Shown here one piece after another: positions 1 through 9,364 of a stretch of DNA of 37,768 bases; positions within the stretch are counted from its first letter, which is position 1, and each line of letters starts with the position of its first letter. Location of the stretch: the NCBI GenBank assembly GCA_017425345.1, contig JAFOML010000039.1, positions 1 to 37,768 on the forward strand, in the 5' to 3' direction. The DNA is from Eubacterium sp. GTDB lineage: Bacteria; Bacillota_A; Clostridia; Peptostreptococcales; Anaerovoracaceae. Made by a program: the position numbers and the translations under genes. The notes below the pieces were generated by a model. It was not told the DNA's origin. It did no database searches and saw only the letters and a list, made by a program, of their open reading frames with translations.

Positions 1-1992
1 GCAGGATTTACCGATGTAACAGTAACTCTGTGGCTGTACCGCGTACTGGCTATTCTGGCTGTGATCGGCGCGATCATGACGGCGATCCACATCCACAACG
101 GTAATATCAAGAAGATCTTCACGATCCCGGTGATTATGATCGTCGTAGGTGTGCTCGGAGTCGGCGTTGGATTCGTCGTACAGTCCTGGGTCGTATCCCC
201 GGACGAGCTGGACAAGGAAACACCGTATCTGTCCAGAAACATCGAGTTCACACAGTCTGCGTACCAGCTGGACGACGTTGACGTTAAGAGCTTTTCCGCA
301 AATGTGGATCTGTCTTCCAAGGATATCAACCAGAACAAGGCAACGTTCTCCAATATCCGTATCAACGACTACAACCCGATGAAGACGTTCTACAATCAGA
401 CGCAGAGTATCCGTCAGTACTACACGTTCAACGACGTGGATGTAGACCGTTATCAGATCAACGGCGCGCTGACCCAGACCTACCTTGCGACCAGAGAGAT
501 CGACGAGGAGAAGATCAGCGATACCTGGCTGAACCGTCACATCAAGTACACGCACGGTTATGGACTGACCCTGTCCAAGGTAAACACCGTAACCGCCAGC
601 GGACAGCCTGACGTGCTGATCAAGAACATTCCGCCGGAATCCTCGATCAATGAGATCGACATCACTGAGCCGCGGATCTACTTCGGCGAGATGACGAACG
701 ACTACATCTTGGTCAACACCAGTGAGGATGAGTTCGACTATCCGGACGGCAACAAGAACAAGTACACCAAGTATACCGGAAATGCCGGTATCGAGCTGAA
801 TCTGGCCGCGAGACTGCTGTTTGCGATCCGCGAAGGAGACGTAAAGCTGCTGGTATCCTCGAATATCGACAGCAAGTCCAGAATCGTGATCTACCGCAAC
901 ATCGAGGAGCGGGTCCGCAAGATCATGCCGTATCTGGCTTATGAAAACGATCCGTATGCAGTCACTGCAGACGGAAAGGTCTTCTGGATCATCGACGCAT
1001 ATACCACGAGCTCCTACTATCCGTATTCGGAGCCTTACACCGGAGAGACCGGAACCACGAACTACGTCCGGAACTCCATCAAGGTCGTCGTAGATGCGTA
1101 CAACGGTGACGTAAACTTCTACATCATCGATAAGGACGATCCGATCGCGCAGACGTATAAGAAGATTTACCCGACGCTGTTCAAGGACTTCGATAAGATG
1201 CCGGAAAGCCTGCGTTCGCACATCCGTTATCCGAATGCGCTGTTCGAGATCCAGGCAAGCACCTATTCCAGATATCACATGAACAACGTTAAGGTCTTCT
1301 ACCAGAACGAGGACCAGTGGGATATCGCGAATGAGATCTACGGATCGAAGAAGAAGACGATGACTCCGAACTATTACATCGTTAATCTCCCGGGAGAGAC
1401 CGATGCGGAGTTCATCAGTTCGATTCCGTACACACCACGTTCCAAGCAGAACATGACCGCGCTGATGATCGCGAGAAACGACGGAGACCATTACGGTGAC
1501 ATCGTCCTGTACCAGTTCCCGAAGAGCAAGACCGTCTATGGTCCGGAGCAGGTAGAAGCGCAGATCGACCAGAACACGGAGATCTCGCAGGACTTCTCCC
1601 TGTGGAGCTCCGCAGGAACCGACTACAGCCGCGGAAATCTGTTCGTCATTCCGGTCAACGACTCTCTGCTGTACGTAGAGCCGGTTTACCTGGAAGCATC
1701 GAACTCCGCGATTCCGGAAGTCAAGCGTGTTATCGTCGTATACGACGACCAGATCGCATATGAGTCTACACTCGGCGATGCGCTGGCAGAACTCTTCGGA
1801 TCTACCGGCGGAGCGGATGAATCCGAGGAAGGTGAAGAAGGCGGAAGCGGTACGGTCAAGACGAAGGACGACTATATCAAGGCCGCACAGGAAGCCTATG
1901 ACAAGGCGCAGGAAGCGCTGAAGAACGGCAACTGGGCTGAATACGGCGAGTACATGAAGAAGCTCGAGCAGAACCTGAACAAGCTGAGCTAA
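1..1992 (+). CDS. UPF0182 family membrane protein, 3' part (5' end outside window)
   Basis: The reading frame is open from base 1, so the start lies upstream; 663 residues are visible. The first ~60 residues contain two hydrophobic segments. A long soluble, probably extracytoplasmic domain follows, with hallmarks of the UPF0182/COG1615 family: SWVVSPDELDKETPYLSRNI followed later by TWLNRHIKYTHGYG. The family usually has several N-terminal membrane helices, and only the last of these are seen here. The last ~60 residues are an acidic Gly/Glu linker and a Lys/Ala-rich amphipathic helix, also usual for the family. Its biochemical function is unknown; a cell-envelope role is inferred from topology only. 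It is followed by a hairpin and then the glutamine synthetase gene. Family assignment is firm; function is open. Confidence 0.85.
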   Translation, partial: AGFTDVTVTLWLYRVLAILAVIGAIMTAIHIHNGNIKKIFTIPVIMIVVGVLGVGVGFVVQSWVVSPDELDKETPYLSRNIEFTQSAYQLDDVDVKSFSANVDLSSKDINQNKATFSNIRINDYNPMKTFYNQTQSIRQYYTFNDVDVDRYQINGALTQTYLATREIDEEKISDTWLNRHIKYTHGYGLTLSKVNTVTASGQPDVLIKNIPPESSINEIDITEPRIYFGEMTNDYILVNTSEDEFDYPDGNKNKYTKYTGNAGIELNLAARLLFAIREGDVKLLVSSNIDSKSRIVIYRNIEERVRKIMPYLAYENDPYAVTADGKVFWIIDAYTTSSYYPYSEPYTGETGTTNYVRNSIKVVVDAYNGDVNFYIIDKDDPIAQTYKKIYPTLFKDFDKMPESLRSHIRYPNALFEIQASTYSRYHMNNVKVFYQNEDQWDIANEIYGSKKKTMTPNYYIVNLPGETDAEFISSIPYTPRSKQNMTALMIARNDGDHYGDIVLYQFPKSKTVYGPEQVEAQIDQNTEISQDFSLWSSAGTDYSRGNLFVIPVNDSLLYVEPVYLEASNSAIPEVKRVIVVYDDQIAYESTLGDALAELFGSTGGADESEEGEEGGSGTVKTKDDYIKAAQEAYDKAQEALKNGNWAEYGEYMKKLEQNLNKLS

Positions 1993-2025
1993 ACAATAGT
2001 GATACGTTAGAGATTGAAAGAAGAG

Positions 2026-2074
2026 GGGGCGTTCATGATCTGGCAGGCTGATCCTGTTTTGATCTGAATGCCCC
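2026..2074 (+). terminator. Hairpin in the leader of the glutamine synthetase gene (weak terminator or attenuator)
   Basis: A 10-bp stem (GGGGCGTTCA with TGAATGCCCC, one G-U pair) continues through a GATC/GATC pairing. It is followed by TGCTTT and then the ribosome-binding site AAAAGGAG at about 2083-2090. The T-run is short, so this may be a weak terminator of the UPF0182 gene or a regulatory leader hairpin of the next gene. Confidence 0.5.
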
Positions 2075-2100
2075 TGCTTTAAAAAAGGAGATTTTTAACG

Positions 2101-4020
2101 ATGCTTCCATTCAATACAGAAAAAATGCTGTTTACTGTACCACCTGAGGATCACTGCCGGGAGAAGCTGGAGCCGCTCCTGAAGGAGCATCCGGAAGTGC
2201 AGTATGTTTCGCTCGTCGGAATCGATATGGGCGGACATGACACCGATGAGAAGATTCCGGTCCGCGCTTTTATCGAGGACATGGAGAACATGCTGGCGCA
2301 CGGTGTGCAGACGGATGGATCTTCCGTTGCGCTGCCAAAGATCGCAGACCTGAGTAACGCAAAGGTCGACATCATTCCGGACCTCAAGGTCAACTGGTAT
2401 GTGGATTATAACTTCCGCAACATCGATTCCAGGACAGGACTTCCGGTCGGAACCCTGCGGCTGCCGTCCTTCCTGATCCATAACGAGTCGTTTGAATGCG
2501 GGTCCCGTTCGATCCTCCGCAACGCGCTGCGGTATGTGAAGAAGACCGTCATCGATGAGATGCGTGCGCATCCGTACGTGTTCGATTACATCGAAGGTGT
2601 AGACAGCGTGGACGAGATCGACGAGCTGGTCGTGACCAGCGCGACCGAGCTGGAGTTCTGGGTCAAGACCCCGGATGATAAAGGCGACCGGGAACAGCTC
2701 TTCATCGCGCAGACTCTGAAGGAACAGTACTGGAAACGTACCTACGGAGAAGTGCGTACCGCGCTGGAGGACACGCTTGCGATTCTGGACTGCTACGGAC
2801 TGAACGTGGAAATGGGACATAAGGAAGTCGGCGGCGTCAAAGCCAAGATGAATGCCGGCGGCCAGTACAACCACGTTATGGAGCAGCTGGAGATCGACTG
2901 GAAGTACAGCGGCGCCATGCAGGCGGCAGATAATGAGAATCACGTCAAGTACGTGGTGCGCGACCTGTTCACGCTCCACGGTCTGGACGTCACCTTTATG
3001 GCTAAACCGTTTGACGGCGTAGCGGGAAGCGGTGAACATACCCATATCGGACTTGCAGCAAGGCTGAAGAACGGTAAGATGGTCAGCATCTTTGCGCCGA
3101 AGGATATGAAGAAGCACTTCATGAGCCCGCTTGGATTCGGCGCGCTGATGGGCATTCTGAAGAACTACGAAGTGATCAATCCGTTCATCAGCTCTTCGAA
3201 CGATTCCCTGAACCGGCTGAAGCCGGGCTATGAGGCTCCGGTCTGTATCGTCACTTCGCTCGGTAAGAGCGTGAATCAGCCTTCCAGAAACCGTACGGTC
3301 CTGGTCGGTCTGATCCGCGATTCGAAGAACCGGATGGCAACGCGTTTTGAGCTCCGCGCGCCGAACCCGAAGAGCAACACGTTCCTCGTGCTGGCGACTG
3401 CCTATATGGGAATGGTCGACGGGATCCGGGCCGTGCTGGCGGCCGAAAAGACGCCGGAAGAGCTGGAGCAGTCTCTCTCCAAGAAGTACGGAGAAGAAGA
3501 CTTCTATCTGGAGCGCGACAGAGAGTATCGAAGCGAAGAAGACGTATTCGAATATTACAGCGAAGAAGAGCGTGAAAAGCTCTTCGGACGCGCGCCGGCA
3601 ACGGTCTGGGAGAACCTCTCCGCTTTCGACGTCTATCCGGAAAAGGTCGAAGTGTTCGGGGCTGGGGATGTGCTGCCGAAGATTCTGTTTGAGTCGTATA
3701 AGGCACAGATTTTGTCCCAGTGGAGACTGGAGCTCCACGACCGGCTCATCCCGAACACCATGGAGTTCATCAGAGCCTGCGTCAAGTGCCACCAGGACGA
3801 CGATTTCTCCGACTACGACATCAAGAACTGGCTGGAGATCGACCGCATCCGTCACAAGCTCGCGAAGGACACGATCACGCAGAAATGCCTGCTGACCCAG
3901 GCCAAGGAGGCGCTGGACAAGGAAGACTACGACCGCGCATCCGAGCTGCAGCTCGAGATCAAGAGCAGAGTCGACATGCTGACAGAACTGTATAACACAT
4001 ATAAGAAGAATTTATTCTAA
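2101..4020 (+). CDS. Glutamine synthetase family protein (long, 639 aa)
   Basis: This is a predicted ATP-dependent glutamate-ammonia ligase. The catalytic core is visible: TSATELEFWV (~180-190), KEVGGVKAKMNAGGQYNH, the active-site loop VAGSGEHTHIGL (~305-315), and NRTVLVGLIRD with RFELRAPNPKSNTF (~400-430). The N-terminal part contains the beta-grasp-like DGSSVALPKIADL stretch. At 639 residues it is longer than typical GSI (~450) and shorter than classical GSIII (~700). A helical, charged C-terminal extension of roughly 150 residues ends in a coiled-coil-like segment. Glutamine synthesis is the most likely role, but a related gamma-glutamyl ligase cannot be excluded. The start is set by AAAAGGAG about 10 bases upstream of ATG. 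serS follows after 12 bases and is probably co-transcribed. Confidence 0.85.
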   Translation: MLPFNTEKMLFTVPPEDHCREKLEPLLKEHPEVQYVSLVGIDMGGHDTDEKIPVRAFIEDMENMLAHGVQTDGSSVALPKIADLSNAKVDIIPDLKVNWYVDYNFRNIDSRTGLPVGTLRLPSFLIHNESFECGSRSILRNALRYVKKTVIDEMRAHPYVFDYIEGVDSVDEIDELVVTSATELEFWVKTPDDKGDREQLFIAQTLKEQYWKRTYGEVRTALEDTLAILDCYGLNVEMGHKEVGGVKAKMNAGGQYNHVMEQLEIDWKYSGAMQAADNENHVKYVVRDLFTLHGLDVTFMAKPFDGVAGSGEHTHIGLAARLKNGKMVSIFAPKDMKKHFMSPLGFGALMGILKNYEVINPFISSSNDSLNRLKPGYEAPVCIVTSLGKSVNQPSRNRTVLVGLIRDSKNRMATRFELRAPNPKSNTFLVLATAYMGMVDGIRAVLAAEKTPEELEQSLSKKYGEEDFYLERDREYRSEEDVFEYYSEEEREKLFGRAPATVWENLSAFDVYPEKVEVFGAGDVLPKILFESYKAQILSQWRLELHDRLIPNTMEFIRACVKCHQDDDFSDYDIKNWLEIDRIRHKLAKDTITQKCLLTQAKEALDKEDYDRASELQLEIKSRVDMLTELYNTYKKNLF

Positions 4021-5304
<1,284 letters not shown>

Positions 5305-5308
5305 GCAG

Positions 5309-6751
5309 ATGAAACAGAATCGGATGACGATCACAGAGTTTTTAATGGCGCATGCCGCAGAGGAACCGGTATCTTTTCACATGCCGGGGCACAAAGGCTC
5401 TGCCATCTACCGCCGCTTCGGCTATGAAAAAGTGCTGGACCGGCTGATGGATATGGACATCACGGAGATCCCGGGAGCAGATAATCTCTTCCAGACGGAA
5501 GGCATTATCGCGGAGACGATGGAGCAGTATCGCAGACTGTATGGAAGCCGCAGGTCTTATCTGCTGATCAACGGCACGAGCTGCGGACTGATCGCAGCCG
5601 TCATGTGCTGTGCAGCGATGCGGCCGGATAAAAGCGAACCGAACCAGCTCATCATGGCCAGAAACTGCCACAAGTCCGTATTCAATGCGGTGACGCTTAC
5701 CGGGTCAAAGCCGGTGTATGCGTATCCGGAGTTCCTGCCGGAGCACGGTATTACAGGACCGGTCTCTGCCGATGAGGTGAAACGCTGTATTGAGGCGGCG
5801 CCGCAGGCGTCCGCCGTTCTGCTGCCGAGTCCGAACTACTATGGGGTCTGCAGCGATATGCAGGCGATCGCAGACGCTTGCCACGAGGCGGGCAAATTCC
5901 TGATCGTGGACGAGGCGCACGGAGCACATCTTTCGCTGATGGGAACGGAAGCGGCAGACAGGCTGGCGGCTGGAAAAAATGGCGCGGACATCGTCATCAA
6001 CAGCACGCACAAGACCCTGGCGACGTTTACCCAGACGGCAGTTGCTAATATCTACAGCGACGGGATCGATCCGGATCTGTTCGAGGACGCGCTGCAGAAG
6101 ATGGAGAGCACCTCTCCGTCCTATGTGCTCATGACCAGTATGGACGTCAACGCGGATTTGCTGGAGAAGCACGGGAAAGAGCTGATGGCGGACTGGAGAG
6201 CGGAACTGGATGCGTTCTACGAGGCGGCTTCCGAGATACCGGGCCTGTCAGTTATGAAACATCCGATGCTGGACGATTCCAAGCTGAACGTATCGGTGGC
6301 AGGGATGTCCGGCTCCGCGCTGGAAGAAGCGCTAATGGAGAGACACATTTACCCGGAGCTCGTGACGGGCGATCTCGTGATGTGCATGAGCGGGATCGGA
6401 AATACACACGAGCACTACCGGAGGCTTCTTACTGCGCTGCGGGAGATCGCGGCAGAGCATGCGGGCGAGCCGCAGCAAGCGAATCTTGCGGCAGAAGGGG
6501 AGAAGCTTTGGAATATTCGGGGACTTGCGCAGAAGACTTTGTCTGATAAAAAGGAGAGACTTCCGCTTGCCGAAGCCGCAGGACGCGTAGCTGCCCGGGC
6601 GCTGATCCCGTATCCGCCCGGCATCCCGGTCGTCTGTCCGGGCGAGGTGATCCCGGCAGAGATCATCCCGGTGCTCCTTGCGATGCGCGCGCGGGGCGAG
6701 AACGTCATGGGCGTAGACGAGGACGGAAGCGTTCTGGTCGGAGAAGAATAG
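5309..6751 (+). CDS. Orn/Lys/Arg decarboxylase family protein (PLP-dependent, fold I)
   Basis: A 480-residue PLP enzyme resembling the short Firmicutes decarboxylases (SpeA/YaaO type) that make agmatine, cadaverine or putrescine. Visible motifs are SFHMPGHKG (~22-30), the DEAHG motif around D201 contacting the PLP ring nitrogen, and NSTHKTLATFTQTA, in which K235 should form the aldimine. The C-terminal domain is short, as in this subgroup, and lacks the N-terminal wing domain of the inducible enterobacterial enzymes. The frame is open further upstream inside serS, but those residues are serS read in another frame. I chose ATG 5309, with GGAGG at 5289-5293 about 15 bases away, a slightly long spacing; ATG 5324 is the alternative. 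The exact substrate cannot be read from sequence. A strong terminator follows. Confidence 0.9.
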   Translation: MKQNRMTITEFLMAHAAEEPVSFHMPGHKGSAIYRRFGYEKVLDRLMDMDITEIPGADNLFQTEGIIAETMEQYRRLYGSRRSYLLINGTSCGLIAAVMCCAAMRPDKSEPNQLIMARNCHKSVFNAVTLTGSKPVYAYPEFLPEHGITGPVSADEVKRCIEAAPQASAVLLPSPNYYGVCSDMQAIADACHEAGKFLIVDEAHGAHLSLMGTEAADRLAAGKNGADIVINSTHKTLATFTQTAVANIYSDGIDPDLFEDALQKMESTSPSYVLMTSMDVNADLLEKHGKELMADWRAELDAFYEAASEIPGLSVMKHPMLDDSKLNVSVAGMSGSALEEALMERHIYPELVTGDLVMCMSGIGNTHEHYRRLLTALREIAAEHAGEPQQANLAAEGEKLWNIRGLAQKTLSDKKERLPLAEAAGRVAARALIPYPPGIPVVCPGEVIPAEIIPVLLAMRARGENVMGVDEDGSVLVGEE

Positions 6752-6759
6752 AAGGAGGA

Positions 6760-6791
6760 GGCTGCATCGGAGACGGTGCGGTCTTTTTTTT
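6760..6791 (+). terminator. Rho-independent terminator after the decarboxylase gene
   Basis: The 10-bp stem GGCTGCATCG/CGGTGCGGTC includes G-U pairs and has a GAGA loop. It is followed directly by eight T residues. It closes the GS-serS-decarboxylase unit and insulates the rnf promoter region. Confidence 0.88.
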
Positions 6792-6803
6792 ACAAAATCT
6801 TGA

Positions 6804-6868
6804 GGTTCTGAACCGAATACGATACGCGCAAAGTGAAAGTGAACCGATTTCGATTCTAAAGCGGTTCA
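6804..6868 (+). repeat. Cluster of GGTTC/GAACC repeats upstream of the rnf promoter
   Basis: Three elements are packed into 65 bases. There is a compact palindrome GGTTC-T-GAACC (6804-6814). A direct repeat TGAACCGAwwnCGAT occurs at 6809-6823 and 6840-6854, with 31-base periodicity, about three helical turns. An inverted repeat GTGAACCG...CGGTTCAC lies at about 6839-6869. They sit 65-130 bases upstream of the -10 element of the rnf operon, so they look like operator or activator half-sites. No known regulator motif was recognised. Confidence 0.55.
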
Positions 6869-6898
6869 CTGTGTATTATGTATTTTTTTGTGATTAAT

Positions 6899-6942
6899 TT
6901 GACAAGGTTCCTGATGCTTTTTGAAATGCGCTGGTGTATAAT
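6899..6942 (+). promoter_or_regulatory. Putative rnf operon promoter (-10 TATAAT)
   Basis: A perfect -10 hexamer TATAAT lies at 6937-6942. A perfect TTGACA lies at 6899-6904, but 32 bases separate them, too far to act together, and no good -35 is found at 16-18 bases. The -10 may therefore depend on an activator, which would fit the upstream repeats. Transcription would start near 6949 and give a leader of about 98 bases before rnfC. Confidence 0.5.
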
Positions 6943-6960
6943 GAATCCGTATGGTCGAAA

Positions 6961-7007
6961 GCGTCTTTTTGTGTGCCTGAAAGGCATGGAAAAGGATGCC
7001 GAAACGC
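6961..7007 (+). promoter_or_regulatory. Structured leader of the rnf operon with two mutually exclusive hairpins
   Basis: TGCCT-GAA-AGGCA (6974-6986) and GGCAT-N8-ATGCC (6983-7000) are both perfect 5-bp stems that share the bases GGCA, so they cannot form together. GCGT (6961-6964) and ACGC (7004-7007) can close an outer stem. This is a switch-like architecture, but no known riboswitch consensus is recognised. The ribosome-binding site of rnfC lies 25-32 bases downstream. Confidence 0.35.
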
Positions 7008-7046
7008 ATTTATCAGATTACTATTTTGAGAAAGGAAGGTTTCAAT

Positions 7047-8363
7047 ATGAGCTCAAATGCAAAGCACTTGCATAGCATCGATGCCGGGCATTACAAGAAT
7101 ACAGCCGGCTCTGAAACCGAAGTGATGCCGATTCCGGATATCGTCAAGATTTCGATGTCTCAGAATATCGGCGCGCCATGTAAGCCTCTTGTTAAAAAAG
7201 GTGACCTGGTCAAATTCGGACAGAAGATCGGTGACACGGATGCTTTTGTAAGTGTACCCGTTCATGCCAGCGTGTCCGGAACAGTGACCGGCATCGAGAC
7301 ACAGCGTAATGCGATGGGTGGAATGGACACTCTGGTCGTTATCGAGGCAGACAAGAAGCAGGAACTTGCGGAGGAAATCAAACCACCGGTTGTGACTGAC
7401 ATGGAAAGCTTCATCAAGTGTGTCAGAGAGAGCGGTCTCGTCGGACTGGGCGGCGCTTCGTTCCCGACACACATCAAGTTCAACCCGAAGAATAAGGATG
7501 AGGTGAAGACCTTCATCATCAACGGCGCAGAATGTGAGCCGTTCATCACATCCGACCACAGAACCATGCTGGAGGATGCGCAGAACGTGATCGACGGCGC
7601 GCTGGTGATCATGAAGTACCTGGAGACAGAGATGGGATACATCGGCATTGAGGACAACAAGCCGGATGCTATCGCTCTGTTTGACAAGCTGATCGCAGAG
7701 CAGGGAATCACCAATCTGAAGACGTTCAAACTGCAGGCAAGATACCCGAAGGGCGCTGAGCGTGTGCTGATCTATGAGATCACCGGAAAGCACTGTGACG
7801 CAGGCGTACTGCCGGCGCAGCTCGGCGTGATCGTCTCCAACGTTACATCCGTTGCATTCCTCGGCCAGTACATGAAGGACGGCATTCCACTCACTAAGAA
7901 GAGAATGACCATCGACGGCGATGCCGTAGCACAGCCGAAGAACATTATCGCGCCGATCGGAACGCAGATCCACGACATCATGGAGTTCTGCGGCGGATAC
8001 AAGTCGGAACCGACTAAGATCATCATGGGCGGACCGATGATGGGAAGAGCGATCTTCTCTGATCAGATGCCGATCGTCAAGAACAACAACGCCATTCTGG
8101 CATTCTCAGCGCCGCAGGCACTGATTCCGGAAGAGACCGCATGCATCAACTGCGGAAGATGCCACCAGGCATGTCCGTTCAACCTGCTGCCGACCGGACT
8201 TGCGGAAGCATATGAGACCAGAAATGTTGAAAAGCTGAACAAGTTGCAGGTCATGCAGTGCATGGAGTGCGGCAGCTGTTCCTACGTATGTCCGGCAAGA
8301 AGACCTCTGGCCTTCATGAACAAGCTGGGTAAAGCACTGGTAAAGGAGGCAGGACAGAAATAA
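7047..8363 (+). CDS. rnfC: Electron transport complex subunit RnfC
   Basis: Peripheral NADH/FMN-binding and Fe-S subunit of the Rnf complex (ferredoxin:NAD+ oxidoreductase), expected to exchange electrons with NAD(H) on the cytoplasmic side. It has 438 residues. The N-terminal part carries the RnfC barrel-sandwich domain, followed by the Nqo1-like nucleotide/FMN-binding region with GLGGASFP (~133-140) and INGAECEP (~158-165). Two [4Fe-4S] motifs close the protein: C366-x2-C369-x2-C372-x3-C376 and C405-x2-C408-x2-C411-x3-C415. The start is ATG 7047, placed 7 bases after AAGGAAGG; an in-frame ATG at 6996 has an SD-like run with no spacing and lies inside the leader structure. It overlaps rnfD by one base (TAATG). 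Confidence 0.96.
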   Translation: MSSNAKHLHSIDAGHYKNTAGSETEVMPIPDIVKISMSQNIGAPCKPLVKKGDLVKFGQKIGDTDAFVSVPVHASVSGTVTGIETQRNAMGGMDTLVVIEADKKQELAEEIKPPVVTDMESFIKCVRESGLVGLGGASFPTHIKFNPKNKDEVKTFIINGAECEPFITSDHRTMLEDAQNVIDGALVIMKYLETEMGYIGIEDNKPDAIALFDKLIAEQGITNLKTFKLQARYPKGAERVLIYEITGKHCDAGVLPAQLGVIVSNVTSVAFLGQYMKDGIPLTKKRMTIDGDAVAQPKNIIAPIGTQIHDIMEFCGGYKSEPTKIIMGGPMMGRAIFSDQMPIVKNNNAILAFSAPQALIPEETACINCGRCHQACPFNLLPTGLAEAYETRNVEKLNKLQVMQCMECGSCSYVCPARRPLAFMNKLGKALVKEAGQK

Positions 8364-9364
8364 TGGATAAGAAGAATTATTTTGACAATCTGACTGTATC
8401 CTCGTCACCGCATCTGGTTACCAGCCTGGATACACAGAAAACCATGATGATGGTAATGATCGCCATCTGCCCGGCATTCATCATGAGTGTCGTCATGTTC
8501 GGCGTCAGAGCTCTCATCCTCACGATCGTATGTGTAGCTTGCTCCGCATTCTTCGAGTGGGCATACAACAAACTGATGCATAAGACTCAGACCGTGCAGG
8601 ACCTTTCGGCCTGTGTTACCGGTCTGATCCTGGCCATGAACCTCCCGTCGAGCTTCCCGTTCTGGATGGCGATCATCGGCTGCTTCACCGCAGTCATCAT
8701 CACCAAGGCGATCTTCGGCGGACTTGGAAAGAACATCGCGAACCCGGCGATCGTCGGACGTATCGTTCTGCTGCTCTCCTTCACGACAGATATGACCACA
8801 TGGCCTGTTACCAACTTCTCGAACGTTGACGGTACCACTGGTGCTACCGCGCTGGGCGTTCTCGGAGAGATCGCTAAGGGCAACACCGAGATGGCGCTTC
8901 CTTCCAACATGGATCTGTTCCTCGGAAACTGCGGAGGATCCATGGGTGAGGTTAGCGCGATCGCGATCCTGATCGGCGGAATCTTCCTGATCTGGAAGAA
9001 GATCATCAGCCCGATCATCCCGTGCGCGTTCATCGGAACCGTGTTCGTATTTGCGCTTATCTACTACGGAGTTACCGGTGGTGATATGGGTGCTCTCCAT
9101 ATGGCGATCTTCCACGTCTGCGCCGGTGGTGTGATGTTCGGTGCGTTCTTCTGCGCTACGGACTATGTCACCTCTCCGATCATGGACAGAGGCAAGCTGA
9201 TCTTCGGCATCGGATGCGGCGCTGTGACGATGATTATTCGTCTGTGGTGCTCCTATCCGGAAGGCGTTTCCTTCGCGATCCTGTTCATGAACATGCTGAC
9301 TCCGCTGATCGATAACTACACGATCGATAAATTCTATGGAGGTGCAAAGAAAAATGAAAAATAA
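8363..9364 (+). CDS. rnfD: Electron transport complex subunit RnfD
   Basis: Integral membrane subunit carrying covalently bound FMN, homologous to NqrB; part of the ion-pumping core. It has 333 residues with about nine to ten hydrophobic segments. The flavinylation motif is seen in NVDGTTGATALG, where T162 of the TGAT sequence is the expected phosphoester acceptor of FMN, supplied by ApbE. The conserved NIANPAIVGR loop lies at about residues 124-133. The start ATG overlaps the rnfC stop by one base. It overlaps rnfG by 11 bases, indicating tight translational coupling. Confidence 0.96.
   Translation: MDKKNYFDNLTVSSSPHLVTSLDTQKTMMMVMIAICPAFIMSVVMFGVRALILTIVCVACSAFFEWAYNKLMHKTQTVQDLSACVTGLILAMNLPSSFPFWMAIIGCFTAVIITKAIFGGLGKNIANPAIVGRIVLLLSFTTDMTTWPVTNFSNVDGTTGATALGVLGEIAKGNTEMALPSNMDLFLGNCGGSMGEVSAIAILIGGIFLIWKKIISPIIPCAFIGTVFVFALIYYGVTGGDMGALHMAIFHVCAGGVMFGAFFCATDYVTSPIMDRGKLIFGIGCGAVTMIIRLWCSYPEGVSFAILFMNMLTPLIDNYTIDKFYGGAKKNEK

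Noticed and set aside
2095..3855. Long minus-strand frame opposite the glutamine synthetase gene
   Set aside because: It is the mirror of a strongly conserved enzyme gene in a GC-rich genome where antisense stop codons are rare; the translation is low-complexity and unlike any protein family.
6899..6904. Perfect TTGACA as the -35 partner of the rnf TATAAT
   Set aside because: The spacing is 32 bases, far outside the 16-18 used by sigma-A-type polymerases, so the pair was not called a normal promoter.
6878..7075. Short plus-strand frame in the rnf leader (65 codons)
   Set aside because: It starts before the predicted transcription start, lies over the leader hairpins and overlaps rnfC. No ribosome-binding site or family match was seen.
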